This document shows positions 1-7,692 of a stretch of 64,000 bases of DNA, in pieces. Each line of letters opens with the position of its first letter. Position 1 is the first letter of the stretch. Below the pieces are notes generated by a model. It was not told the origin of the DNA. It was given only the letters and a program-made list of their open reading frames with translations, and searched no databases. The position numbers and the translations under genes were made by a program. This stretch comes from Brucellaceae bacterium (GTDB taxonomy: Bacteria > Pseudomonadota > Alphaproteobacteria > Rhizobiales > Rhizobiaceae), in assembly GCA_020637755.1 (NCBI GenBank), contig JACKJW010000005.1, positions 62,001-126,000 on the forward strand. The letters are read 5' to 3'.

Positions 1-278
1 TCATAGTTGCCGATGAAGCCCGCCACGGCTTGCTTCTGCAGGTCCGAAAGCCCGGTTGCATCGGCGGCCACCGGCACATCATAGACGGCCTCGCGTTCGG
101 CGATGGTGATCGGGTGGTTGGTCCGGTAGTCTTCCGGCACGGCCCCGACGGTCACCGAGTGGCGCTGGGTCGCCGAGCAGGCCGTGAGGAGCGCTGCACC
201 TGCAAGCAGGGCGGCGCGGGCAGCCCAGCGCGTCCGGGCAGAGGTTTTGTTGTGCGCTTCGATATCCATGACACTCAT
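1..278 (-). CDS. cpaD: CpaD-like pilus lipoprotein (partial, cut by window start)
   Basis: Only the first ~92 codons are present; the rest lies before the window. The start reads MSVMDIEAHNK, then a hydrophobic segment ending in the lipobox-like LLTACSA, so a lipoprotein signal peptide is visible. After it comes YRTNHPITIAERE, the 'RHPI' type of motif found near the mature N-terminus of CpaD. CpaD proteins are outer-membrane lipoproteins of the Tad/Flp pilus machine that work with the CpaC secretin. It starts 7 bases after the cpaC stop, so it is the third gene of cpaB-cpaC-cpaD. An in-frame second ATG at 269 is an alternative start. Confidence 0.8.
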   Translation of the reverse strand, partial: MSVMDIEAHNKTSARTRWAARAALLAGAALLTACSATQRHSVTVGAVPEDYRTNHPITIAEREAVYDVPVAADATGLSDLQKQAVAGFIGNY

Positions 279-285
279 ACCCCGA

Positions 286-1824
286 TCACTTGTAGATGAA
301 GCCGACGGCACCGTGGTAGCGGCCGTCCGGACGGTTGGTCTTCATCGTTCCGTAGACGCGGTTCACGCGGCCGAGGAAGATGCCTGCGGCGTCGCTGGCC
401 GCATTGAAATTGTCATCCGGCTTGGCCAGCTCGTTGCGGGCCACCGGGCGTGAGAGGTAGGGCGTCACGATGACCACCAGTTCGGTCTCGTTGCGCACGA
501 AATCACGCGAGCGGAAGAGCATGCCGAGGACCGGGATCTTCATCAGGCCCGGCATGCCGTTGACCGCCTGGCGGATATCGTCACGGATCAGGCCGGCAAT
601 CATCATGGAACCGCCCGAGGGCAATTCCACGGTGGTGTCGGCGAGGCGCTTGCGGATCGAGATCAGGTTGGATTCACCCATCGATACCGCGCCTTCCGAA
701 GTCGGCTCGGACACGGTGGTGCGGATTTTCAGCGAGATGCGGCCCGGCGACAGCACCGTGGGCAGGAACTCCAGCCCGATGCCATACTCGATCTTGGAGA
801 CCGTGTAGGTGACGCCGCCACTGTCGCCGTTTTCACGCGAGGTGACATAGTTGAACTCGCCGCCGACCCGGAACTGGGCCTGCTCGCCGGAAACCGCTGT
901 CAGGGTCGGCTCAGCCAGGGTTTTCATCACGCCGGTCTGTTCCAGCGCATTGAGGTAGGAGCTGAGCGACACCGCACCAACCGATGCGGTGAGCATGCTG
1001 GACGCATTGGTGAGCGGTTTGCCGAGGCCGGAGAAGCTGTCGGCGATGCCCGAGAAGGTGATGCCCTGCGACGGCGAATTGCCGCTGGCATAGGCCTTCA
1101 TGCCGAGCTGCTTCATGACTGTGCGCGAGACTTCCGCGACCGTGACCTTCAACGTGACCTGGTCCTCGCCGATGATCTTGAGCAGATTGACGATCTTCGA
1201 CGTCCGGCGCTCGAAATCGGGATTGGAAATCGCAACGTCGGTATTCTGGGCGCTGCCTGTCGCCGTTGTCGCATACTGGCCGGTCGTGGCTTCACCACCG
1301 GAGACGAAGATGGTCGCGAGCTGCTGGGCACGCTGGGCGTCCAGCGGCGTGGAGATCGTTCCGGTCAGCACCACGTTGTCGTTGATGAGCTCGACCTTGA
1401 TGTCGGAATCCGGCAGGAAGCGCTTCAGATATTCCTCCAGCCCCGCCACATCGCGCTCAATGGACAGATCCAGAGAAGCGATCTGCTCACCATTGGCACC
1501 GAAGACGAAGATGTTGGTCTCGCCGACCTGCTTGCCGAAGAGGTAGACGCGCCGCGCCGTGCGGGTCACCGCGTCGGCGACGGACGGGTTGGCCACCAGA
1601 ATGTCATAGGCATCGGCCGGAAGGTCGATGACCAGCGACTTGTTGAGCCCGAGCTTGATGCGCTGTTGCGCCTTGCTGGCCGAAACGCGGGTCGAGGCCG
1701 CCTCGGCACGGTCCTGCAGGACGGCGGGCGTGAGCGCGGTGGCGGCGAGCGCGAGCGCGAAGGTCGCGGCCAGCCCGTTGCGGGAAACCAGTCGGGTGCG
1801 GTTCATGTCGGTCAGCCCTGTCAT
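286..1824 (-). CDS. cpaC: Tad/Flp pilus secretin CpaC (RcpA)
   Basis: This is a 512-residue outer-membrane secretin through which the Flp pilus leaves the cell. A signal peptide (about residues 17-42) is followed by the 'pilus N-terminal' domain (IDLPADAYDILVANPSVAD), a BON-like domain (LPDSDIKVELINDNVVLTG) and the secretin domain. The secretin domain shows LAEPTLTAVSGEQAQFRVGG and near the end PGLMKIPVLGMLF followed by ETELVVIVTPYLSRPV, the usual secretin C-terminal signature. Its ATG overlaps the cpaB stop as ATGA, so the pair is translationally coupled. An internal start at 1806 (MNRTRL) would also give a good signal peptide. Confidence 0.93.
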   Translation of the reverse strand: MTGLTDMNRTRLVSRNGLAATFALALAATALTPAVLQDRAEAASTRVSASKAQQRIKLGLNKSLVIDLPADAYDILVANPSVADAVTRTARRVYLFGKQVGETNIFVFGANGEQIASLDLSIERDVAGLEEYLKRFLPDSDIKVELINDNVVLTGTISTPLDAQRAQQLATIFVSGGEATTGQYATTATGSAQNTDVAISNPDFERRTSKIVNLLKIIGEDQVTLKVTVAEVSRTVMKQLGMKAYASGNSPSQGITFSGIADSFSGLGKPLTNASSMLTASVGAVSLSSYLNALEQTGVMKTLAEPTLTAVSGEQAQFRVGGEFNYVTSRENGDSGGVTYTVSKIEYGIGLEFLPTVLSPGRISLKIRTTVSEPTSEGAVSMGESNLISIRKRLADTTVELPSGGSMMIAGLIRDDIRQAVNGMPGLMKIPVLGMLFRSRDFVRNETELVVIVTPYLSRPVARNELAKPDDNFNAASDAAGIFLGRVNRVYGTMKTNRPDGRYHGAVGFIYK

Positions 1825-2648
1825 TTCTTGGTCGCCTCTTCGGTCACTTCGCCGCCCTTGATCATGCGCACGACGCCTGCCCGGTCGCCGCCGGCGGTCA
1901 CGAGGTAGTCAGCTTCCTCGGTGATTTCTTCCTCGGCATCCTTGACCGAGCGCAGCGCCAGCGTGAGACGGTCGGCCATCTGCTGGGCGACGGTGATGAT
2001 CTCGGCCTGCTGGGCGGTCAGTTCCAGCGTGGCGGTCTCGCCCACCTTCACCTTGCGGCCTTCCTCGTCTTCCTGGATCGTCTGGTCGATGGCCAGCACG
2101 CGGATGTTCTTCAGGATGGTTTCGGTCTTGAAGCCTTCGCCGGTCGTGCCGTTCTGGGTGGCGCGCCGGGTCATGATCACGTCCACATAGTCGTTCGGCA
2201 GGATGAAGCCGCCCGCCGACGTGTCGGCCGAAATCTGCGTTGCGATGGCGCGCTTGCCGGCCGGAAGAATGGAGGACATGAAGCTCTTGCCGAAGCCGAC
2301 AAGGCGCGTCTTGCGGACCGGCTCACCCTTGCTCATCGCCACGCGCACCACGACGCCCTTGAGCTTTTCGATCGCGTCGGGCTCAGCCTCGCGGGTGATG
2401 TATTCCTCGTTCAGCGTGTCGGTTGGCCAGGGCTGCCACATCAGCTGGTCTTCCAGCGGTTCGCCAATGGCCATGTCATTGTTGAGAACGAGGATCTCGG
2501 AAAGCTTGATCGCCGGCTCGGCCGGAGCCGCCTGCACCACGACCTGCTCCGGCGGAGGCGGTGCGGATGCCATGTTCTTCGCAATGATGCCTGCGCCACC
2601 GTCTGCGGCAACCGCGACACCCAGAACAATCAGCTGGGACGTTTTCAT
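1821..2648 (-). CDS. cpaB: Flp pilus assembly protein CpaB (RcpC)
   Basis: This 275-residue periplasmic assembly factor of the Tad pilus has one N-terminal membrane segment (MKTSQLIVLGVAVAADGGAG) and a SAF-type domain. I see VVRVAMSKGEPVRKTRLV and the later PNDYVDVIMTRR, both typical of the CpaB/RcpC family. The start at 2648 is chosen over longer options because it gives the expected MK-hydrophobic N-terminus and has a GAGG ribosome-binding sequence about 9 bases upstream. It is first in cpaB-cpaC-cpaD. The stretch upstream carries CtrA-like half sites. Confidence 0.92.
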   Translation of the reverse strand: MKTSQLIVLGVAVAADGGAGIIAKNMASAPPPPEQVVVQAAPAEPAIKLSEILVLNNDMAIGEPLEDQLMWQPWPTDTLNEEYITREAEPDAIEKLKGVVVRVAMSKGEPVRKTRLVGFGKSFMSSILPAGKRAIATQISADTSAGGFILPNDYVDVIMTRRATQNGTTGEGFKTETILKNIRVLAIDQTIQEDEEGRKVKVGETATLELTAQQAEIITVAQQMADRLTLALRSVKDAEEEITEEADYLVTAGGDRAGVVRMIKGGEVTEEATKK

Positions 2649-2713
2649 TTCATGGACCTCGCACTCGGTGACCCTTTGACTTGTCGCCAATGTGCGCGGG
2701 CAATCGTCAAATT

Positions 2714-2733
2714 ATGGTTAACGCGAAGCTTAA
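2714..2733. promoter_or_regulatory. Candidate CtrA-type half sites upstream of cpaB
   Basis: The segment holds ATGGTTAA (reverse complement TTAACCAT, a known non-canonical CtrA 8-mer) followed after eight bases by a second TTAA. It lies about 65-85 bases upstream of the cpaB start. CtrA controls pilus genes in Caulobacter, and its usual site is TTAA-N7-TTAA. The spacing here is N8, so this is a guess from motif and context. Confidence 0.35.
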
Positions 2734-2786
2734 GGGCATGACTAATTTTTCGTTACGGCAATGGTCACGCCTGCGCCAGAATCGAA

Positions 2787-2809
2787 AGGCCGGGCGGTCG
2801 GCCCGGCCT
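2787..2809 (-). terminator. Hairpin terminator after cpaA
   Basis: A perfect 9-bp stem (AGGCCGGGC / GCCCGGCCT) with a 5-base loop sits about 25 bases past the cpaA stop, read on the minus strand. The tail after the stem is only weakly T-rich (TTCGAT). Confidence 0.5.
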
Positions 2810-2833
2810 GCAAAACCTGCCGGCCCTGACCGG

Positions 2834-3358
2834 TCAGTGGGCGCCCGCGATCGAGTTCAGCGCCCAGACAGCGAGTTTCGTTTCGGGGAAAATGTAAAGA
2901 CCGGCAATGCCGAGCGCGATACCGTAAGGCACGCCCTTGGCCGGATCGGCGATACGGCGCACAAATTCCAGCTGGCCGCCATAGACCGCCATGGGCGAAG
3001 CGCGGAGCTTCAGAACCAGAAGCGTCAGGAAGCCGCCCAGGATGGTGGAGAGCACCATGTATTCCATGAGCTGCATGTTGAGCCCGATCCACAGCGAAAC
3101 GCCGGTGAGCAGCTTGGCATCGCCGCCGCCCATCGCGTTGATGGCAAAGAGCCCGAAAGTGACGGCAAGCACGGCTGCCGCGATGGCGAAGTGCAGTCCG
3201 TATTCCATCCAGGGCATGCCGGTCAGTGGCGCAATCACCGCAAAGCTTGCGACGAGCAGGATGGAAACGCGGTTCTGGATGGTCATCGACAGGGTGTCGG
3301 ATACGGCGGCGAACGCCATGCAAAACGGAAAGATCACGAGGATTGCGGCTTCAATCAT
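2834..3358 (-). CDS. cpaA: Prepilin peptidase CpaA (A24 family)
   Basis: This 174-residue inner-membrane aspartic peptidase trims the leader of Flp prepilins. The two catalytic aspartates are in AAVSDTLSMTIQNR (near residue 21) and in the hallmark INAMGGGDAKLL (near residue 80). The rest is hydrophobic, with about six membrane segments. The length matches the short CpaA/TadV type, which lacks the N-methylase domain of PilD. It lies between the flp genes and cpaB, all on the minus strand, but terminator-like hairpins on both sides suggest its own transcript. Confidence 0.93.
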   Translation of the reverse strand: MIEAAILVIFPFCMAFAAVSDTLSMTIQNRVSILLVASFAVIAPLTGMPWMEYGLHFAIAAAVLAVTFGLFAINAMGGGDAKLLTGVSLWIGLNMQLMEYMVLSTILGGFLTLLVLKLRASPMAVYGGQLEFVRRIADPAKGVPYGIALGIAGLYIFPETKLAVWALNSIAGAH

Positions 3359-3408
3359 GTCCGGCCTGCCCTTCTTGTCGGTGGTTGCAAGACCCTAGCG
3401 TGCGCGGC

Positions 3409-3423
3409 TTAATCTTTGGTGAA
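3409..3423. promoter_or_regulatory. Candidate CtrA-type box upstream of cpaA
   Basis: TTAA-N7-TGAA lies about 50-65 bases upstream of the cpaA start. It differs by one base from the CtrA consensus TTAA-N7-TTAA. The call rests only on motif and pilus-gene context. Confidence 0.3.
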
Positions 3424-3437
3424 ACCGCAAAAGGAAA

Positions 3438-3461
3438 CGGGCCGCCCCGAAGGACGGCCCG
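3438..3461 (-). terminator. Rho-independent terminator of flp copy 1
   Basis: On the minus strand the stem CGGGCCGTCC / GGGCGGCCCG closes on a TTCG tetraloop (one mismatch), followed by a T-rich run TTTCCTTTT. Near-identical hairpins follow the other two flp genes. Confidence 0.85.
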
Positions 3462-3489
3462 TGAAGTCTGTCGCACCTGCGACCGGCGA

Positions 3490-3654
3490 TTAGCCGATGT
3501 CGGTGGCGATCTGCGAGAACTTGTTGTTCAGCGCGTTGCCGAGCGTGCCGGCGCCGGCCATGATGGCAACGGCGATGAGGGCGGCGATCAGGCCATATTC
3601 GATGGCGGTGGCGCCGGATTCGTCTTTGGCGAAACGTGCAACGATCTTAGACAT
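3490..3654 (-). CDS. Flp-family type IVb pilin (copy 1)
   Basis: This 54-residue prepilin reads MSKIVARFAKDESGATAIEY and then continues GLIAALIAVAIMAGAGTLGN. The leader ends at the Flp processing site (DESG-ATAIEYGLIA), with the conserved Glu and Tyr of the Flp motif, and one hydrophobic helix follows. The strong AAGGAG ribosome-binding site about 8 bases before 3654 fixes the start; longer reading frames upstream have no such site. It is the major pilus subunit type exported by the CpaC/CpaB machine and cut by CpaA. It is almost identical to copy 3. Confidence 0.93.
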   Translation of the reverse strand: MSKIVARFAKDESGATAIEYGLIAALIAVAIMAGAGTLGNALNNKFSQIATDIG

Positions 3655-3841
3655 TTGAGAGCTCCTTTGTTGACAGCGACCGTCGGCTTCTTTCTGTGCC
3701 GATCGGATGCGATGAAGATAGCGCGAAGGCCTTGCATCCGGGTTAGCAAACAAGGTTTCCAAATCGTCACCGGCCTGGAACGGGGATTGTGGTTAAGGAA
3801 TGGCTATCTGCTGCGTCCGTTCTTTCGGCACGAAATGCAAA

Positions 3842-3865
3842 CGGGCCGCCCCGAGGGACGGCCCG
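3842..3865 (-). terminator. Rho-independent terminator of flp copy 2
   Basis: The same type of hairpin as at 3438-3461 (CGGGCCG...CGGCCCG) lies about 30 bases past the flp copy 2 stop on the minus strand and is followed by a short T-containing tail. Confidence 0.75.
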
Positions 3866-3894
3866 CGCAAGTCTGTAGCACAAGCGACCGGCGA

Positions 3895-4059
3895 TCAGCC
3901 GATGTCGGTGGCGATGGACGAGAACTTGTTGTTCAGGGTGTTACCAATCGTGCCGGCACCGGCCATGATGGCAACCGAAATGAGCGCGGCGATCAGGCCA
4001 TATTCGATGGCGGTGGCGCCGGACTCGTCCTTGGCGAAACGTGCAATGATCCTGGACAT
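3895..4059 (-). CDS. Flp-family type IVb pilin (copy 2)
   Basis: This 54-residue prepilin (MSRIIARFAKDESGATAIEY...) has the same Flp processing site and helix as its neighbours. It is the most divergent of the three: K3R and V5I, plus changes in the C-terminal half (SVAIMAGAGTIGNTLNNKFSSIATDIG). The upstream site ACGGAG is slightly weaker than in copies 1 and 3. It has its own downstream terminator, so it is probably transcribed alone. Confidence 0.92.
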   Translation of the reverse strand: MSRIIARFAKDESGATAIEYGLIAALISVAIMAGAGTIGNTLNNKFSSIATDIG

Positions 4060-4244
4060 GTGTGAACTCCGTTGTTGACAGCAAACGCCAGCCTCTTTGT
4101 GCTGGTCGGTAACAGTCAGGATAGGCAGAAAGCGTTGCCTGCAGGTTACGGGAAAGGGTTTCGCGATCCTTAACCCGCACGGTGGCCGCGTCCCGGAACA
4201 GGACGGCCCGCAACAGTGGCGCAACACGTAGCTGCAAAAGGAAA

Positions 4245-4267
4245 CGGGCCGCCCGAGGGGCGGCCCG
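4245..4267 (-). terminator. Rho-independent terminator of flp copy 3
   Basis: On the minus strand a stem CGGGCCGCCC / GGGCGGCCCG with a short loop is followed by TTTCCTTTT. It is placed about 30 bases after the flp copy 3 stop, as with the other copies. Confidence 0.85.
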
Positions 4268-4296
4268 CCAAAGTCAGTCGCGCTTGCGACCGGCGA

Positions 4297-4461
4297 TTAG
4301 CCGATGTCGGTGGCGATCTGCGAGAACTTGTTGTTCAGCGTGTTGCCGAGCGTGCCAGCACCGGCCATGATGGCGACGGCGATGAGGGCGGCAATCAGGC
4401 CGTATTCGATGGCGGTGGCGCCGGATTCGTCTTTGGCGAAACGTGCAACAATCTTCGACAT
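4297..4461 (-). CDS. Flp-family type IVb pilin (copy 3)
   Basis: This 54-residue prepilin is nearly the same as copy 1, with one visible change (GNTLNNKF for GNALNNKF). AAGGAG sits about 8 bases before the start. The three genes form a tandem array with units of about 400 bases. Each unit has its own ribosome-binding site and terminator, which points to recent duplication of a whole transcription unit. Confidence 0.93.
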   Translation of the reverse strand: MSKIVARFAKDESGATAIEYGLIAALIAVAIMAGAGTLGNTLNNKFSQIATDIG

Positions 4462-4819
4462 TTGAGAGCTCCTTTGTTGTCAGCACCCGTCGGCGTCTTT
4501 CTGTGCCGATCGGAATGGGGACACCCTAGCGCTGCCGCCTTTCGCAGGGGTTACGAAAGACAGTTTCCGGGACGTTAACCGGTCCAACGGTCAGATTTGG
4601 TAAATGTTTTGCGACCAGGGCGGCCGCTGCCTTGCGCGGGTCCCTCGCGTGTACGCGCGCGTTCCATGTGATCCGGCTGGAACGCCTTGCGGCCTGCGCA
4701 CCCTCATCGCGCGCGCAGTTCGCGCAAGGACGCTGCCGGCCACCCGCATGCGCACTTAACCGGCCATTTACCATTCCGGTGCAATGTCTGGCATCAGGAA
4801 CACGCACGGAGTGAAACCC
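4462..4819. other. Intergenic region between flp copy 3 and the divergent pilus gene
   Basis: These 358 bases contain no convincing coding frame. They should hold divergent promoters for flp copy 3 (minus) and the gene at 4820 (plus). I see a TTAACC word at about 4575 and the CtrA-like box at 4756. I could not fix -35/-10 elements with confidence. Confidence 0.6.
4756..4770. promoter_or_regulatory. Candidate CtrA-type box upstream of pilus gene
   Basis: TTAA-N7-TTTA, one base off the CtrA consensus, lies 50 bases upstream of the start at 4820. This is motif and context only. Confidence 0.3.
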
Positions 4820-5236
4820 ATGAACCGCACCACCGCCTTCGCCGTCTGCCTCGGGCTGGCCGCATTCGGCGCTTCCCCTGCCGCGCAGGCGGATACGGGC
4901 ATCGAGGTTTCCATGAACCAGGCGAAGATCGTGAAGCTGGCACGTCCGGCCGACACGGTCGTGGTGGGCGAACCGAAGATCGCGGATGTGTCGGTGAAGG
5001 ATTCCACCACCATCGTGCTTACCGGCAAGGGCTTCGGTGTGACCAACCTCGTCATTCTCGATGCCGAGGGCAATCCGATCGTTGATGAGCAGGTGCGTGT
5101 GCGCCGTACCTTTACCAATTCCGTGCGCGTCTATCGCCGTTCGGACGTCCAGACGCTGTCCTGTTCGCCCTTCTGTGAAGCCGAGTTCCAGAACGAGGCA
5201 GTGAAGGCTTCCGACCAGGCCATGGCCAAACCGTAA
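4820..5236 (+). CDS. CpaC N-domain-like pilus assembly protein (small, secreted)
   Basis: This 138-residue protein has a clear signal peptide (MNRTTAFAVCLGLAAFGASP..AQA). The mature part is a single 'pilus formation N-terminal' domain (VKLARPADTVVVGEPKIADV...GVTNLVILDAEGNPI), the same domain that opens the CpaC secretin, and no secretin part follows. The C-terminus carries two cysteines (LSCSPFCEAEF) that may form a disulfide. The start at 4820 has GGAG about 9 bases upstream. It is probably a periplasmic accessory factor of the Tad pilus. It heads the plus-strand group with the two TadE-like genes. Confidence 0.8.
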   Translation: MNRTTAFAVCLGLAAFGASPAAQADTGIEVSMNQAKIVKLARPADTVVVGEPKIADVSVKDSTTIVLTGKGFGVTNLVILDAEGNPIVDEQVRVRRTFTNSVRVYRRSDVQTLSCSPFCEAEFQNEAVKASDQAMAKP

Positions 5237-5361
5237 GGGCCGTGTGCCAGAGCAGGCAAATTCCCATATTTTAGGGAAACTTTACCTAACGAGAAAACCG
5301 GATATCAACCCGTCTGCCCTAAAGTCACCCCAAATCCCGATGGACGGACAAGGGTGTGATC

Positions 5362-5952
5362 ATGGGTGAAACAGGGCACGAAGCGTTCGGCGAACGCAAA
5401 AATCCGGCAAAGAAGCCAGGCAGGGCCGGCTTGCTGCGGCGTTTCATTGGAAACCGCAAGGGCAGCACCGCCATTGAATTCACCGCGCTGGCCATTCCCT
5501 TCTCGTTTCTCGTCTTTGCCATTCTGGAAAGCAGCATTTCGTTCGCCGGCCAGCAGATCATGGCCAATGCAGGCGACACGATTGCGCGCCAGTTGCGTAC
5601 CGGCCAGTTGCGTCCTGCCGACATCACCGAGGTGAAGTTGAAAAAGCTCGTCTGTGACAAGCTTTCGATCATCGTCGCCTCAAACTGCCCCGGCCTCGAA
5701 GTTGACCTGCGCCAGTTCGCCTCGTTCGATGCAGCCTCCAAGGTGCGCATCAAGCTGACCAGCGACAAGGACATCGACACGTCCGATTTCGATGTCAATC
5801 CGGGCGGCTCGCTCACCATCAACATGTTCCGTGTCTTCTATCGCTGGCCGGTGATGACCGACCTCATGCGCTCTTCGATGTCGAACCTCAAGGACGGCAA
5901 CACGCTGCTCTTCTCGACCATCACCTGGCGCAACGAACCGTTCGATGATTGA
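5362..5952 (+). CDS. TadE/TadG-like minor pilin
   Basis: This 196-residue protein begins with a basic leader, then the TadE-type motif KGSTAIEFTALAIPFSFLVF (about residues 34-53): short leader, conserved Glu and one hydrophobic helix, as in pseudopilins cut by the prepilin peptidase. The remainder is a periplasmic domain with two cysteines (LVCDKL, ASNCPG). The ATG at 5362 is preferred; a GTG two codons earlier is also possible. It is followed directly by a second TadE-like gene, the usual tadE/tadF type pair. Confidence 0.85.
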   Translation: MGETGHEAFGERKNPAKKPGRAGLLRRFIGNRKGSTAIEFTALAIPFSFLVFAILESSISFAGQQIMANAGDTIARQLRTGQLRPADITEVKLKKLVCDKLSIIVASNCPGLEVDLRQFASFDAASKVRIKLTSDKDIDTSDFDVNPGGSLTINMFRVFYRWPVMTDLMRSSMSNLKDGNTLLFSTITWRNEPFDD

Positions 5953-5980
5953 TCCGGCCAAGGACGCAAGGGGAACCACC

Positions 5981-6604
5981 ATGCAAAAGACGCGTGAACC
6001 GATGACCGGATGGCTGCAGAAAATCGTCCGCTTCCATCGTGACAACAAGGGCGTGGCGGCCATCGAGTTCGCCTTCATCGCACCGGTACTGCTCGTCATG
6101 TACTTCATGACGATGGAAATCGGGCTCGGCATCGAGGCCAACAAGAAAGTCGGCCGCACGGCCAGCATCGTGGCGGACCTGGTGACCCAGAACCAGACGA
6201 TCACAAAGGCCGACCTGGATGCGATCATGCGTCTTGGCGAAGGCACCATGCAGCCCTACAACCGCTCCAGCACGCAGATCTACATCACGGCGGTGCAGAT
6301 CTCCAGCGACAAGACAAACCCGCGCGCCAAGGTCGTCTGGTCGCGCAAGGCCATCGGCACCACCACCTCGGCCCACACGGCCCCGGACACCGACATCACC
6401 ACGTCGATCCCGACCAAGCTGTTGATCGCCGATACGTTCCTGATCCGCGTCGAGACCAAGCTCGATTACAAGCCGGTGCTCACCTGGAACTCTTCGCAGA
6501 AGGCAAACCTCGGCCTGACCTCGGCCTTCGACAATATCGCGATGGATGAAACCTACCATCTGCGGCCGCGCATGAGTGTCACCATTCCCTGCGGCGACTG
6601 CTGA
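5981..6604 (+). CDS. TadE/TadF-like minor pilin
   Basis: This 207-residue protein has a leader followed by NKGVAAIEFAFIAPVLLVMY, the TadE/F pseudopilin motif with the conserved Glu, then a periplasmic domain ending in a CGDC motif. The start at 5981 is chosen because AAGGGG lies 7 bases upstream. A longer frame from 5945 would overlap the previous gene but has no such site. With the preceding gene it likely forms the minor pilin pair needed for pilus priming. Confidence 0.85.
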   Translation: MQKTREPMTGWLQKIVRFHRDNKGVAAIEFAFIAPVLLVMYFMTMEIGLGIEANKKVGRTASIVADLVTQNQTITKADLDAIMRLGEGTMQPYNRSSTQIYITAVQISSDKTNPRAKVVWSRKAIGTTTSAHTAPDTDITTSIPTKLLIADTFLIRVETKLDYKPVLTWNSSQKANLGLTSAFDNIAMDETYHLRPRMSVTIPCGDC

Positions 6605-6655
6605 CCTCACAGAACAGCGGGAGGCGGCCTTCACGGTCTTCCCCGCCACCGTTTG

Positions 6656-6687
6656 ATGACCCGCCCGGCCCGGCCGCGGCGGGTCAT
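6656..6687. terminator. Hairpin between convergent genes
   Basis: A perfect 10-bp stem (ATGACCCGCC / GGCGGGTCAT) with a GC-rich 12-base loop lies between the convergent pilin gene and the PhnD-like gene, overlapping the stop of the latter. There is no long T-run on either side. Confidence 0.5.
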
Positions 6688-7571
6688 TCCGCTTCGAGCA
6701 GCGCCTGCAAGGCTTCGCTGGCCGACGCATAGTCGATCGGGGCGACAGGCCTGAACCCGCCGGGGTGGCGCGGCGAAAGTGCTTCCAGCACGTCAGGCTT
6801 GGTGGCGGCCAAGCCGGTCAGCATGGCAGCAAGCGCCTTTCGGGCCTGCGGGTCCAGCGAGCGGCGCACCGCGTGGGGACCGAAAGCCAGCACCGGACCG
6901 CGCCAGGCAATCGTCCGGGCCGTTGTGGCCTGCCCGAGCGCGTCCAGCCGGGCGACGGTGCCAGAGGCGTCCTTGTCGCCTGCTGCATCCGTGGCCAGCC
7001 AGCCGACCATGCCGTCGGCCTGTCCGGCGGCAAACAGCGCTTCGGCCTCCTCGGCCGTCGCGACCGCGCGGGGGCGGAATTTCGGAACGTCCGGCCCCTT
7101 GCCCAGAAAGGCTGCAGGTCCGGCAAGCGATAGCTGGACGGCTGCAACGGCGACTTCCGGCACCTCGCCACCGGGCAAGCCGCTGCGCAGCAGCAGCACA
7201 GCGCGCAGGCCGGTTGCGCCATCCTGCCCGACCGGGGCTGCCAAAGGCTCGACGCACTCGCAAAGGCGCGCGGCGGCTGCATAGGCGAGAGCCGAGTAGA
7301 CCGCATATTCGATGCGGCCGGATGCCTGTGCATCGACGAGGGCCGGATAGTCCTTTGCCACGAAGATTTCGACCGGCATGCGCAGGGTTTGGGAGAAGGT
7401 TTCGCGAACAAGTTCCAAGCCCGGCAGGGCACGCTCGCCGGACGGCGACACCAGCCCGATACGAAATGTGCCGATGTCGGTGCGCCAGTCCGCCAGAGCC
7501 GGGGCTGCCACCGTTGCGGCCAGCAGGGTGCCTGCGAGAAGCCGGCGCATCCGGCGAAGGAGTGATGTCAT
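6684..7571 (-). CDS. PhnD/transferrin-like periplasmic binding protein (orphan)
   Basis: This 295-residue protein has a signal peptide (RRLLAGTLLAATVAAPALA) and the fold signature of the phosphate/phosphonate binding (PhnD-like) family: RIGLVSPSGERALPGLELV at the start of the mature protein, and KDYPALVDAQASGRIEYAVYS, which matches the 'ligand-pocket' stretch. No permease or ATPase gene is adjacent, so it is either an orphan binding protein or a sensor input. The start at 7571 removes an implausible 23-residue extension. The ligand cannot be read from sequence. Confidence 0.75.
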   Translation of the reverse strand: MTSLLRRMRRLLAGTLLAATVAAPALADWRTDIGTFRIGLVSPSGERALPGLELVRETFSQTLRMPVEIFVAKDYPALVDAQASGRIEYAVYSALAYAAAARLCECVEPLAAPVGQDGATGLRAVLLLRSGLPGGEVPEVAVAAVQLSLAGPAAFLGKGPDVPKFRPRAVATAEEAEALFAAGQADGMVGWLATDAAGDKDASGTVARLDALGQATTARTIAWRGPVLAFGPHAVRRSLDPQARKALAAMLTGLAATKPDVLEALSPRHPGGFRPVAPIDYASASEALQALLEAE

Positions 7572-7692
7572 CGGTCCCGCCCCCGCGGCTCGCATGATCG
7601 TGCCCGCGATCATGGTGCAACATGGTTTCCGAATTGCCAACAGGCAGGTGTGGGCCTACATGATGGCCGTCATAGCTGGGAACGAGCACAGG

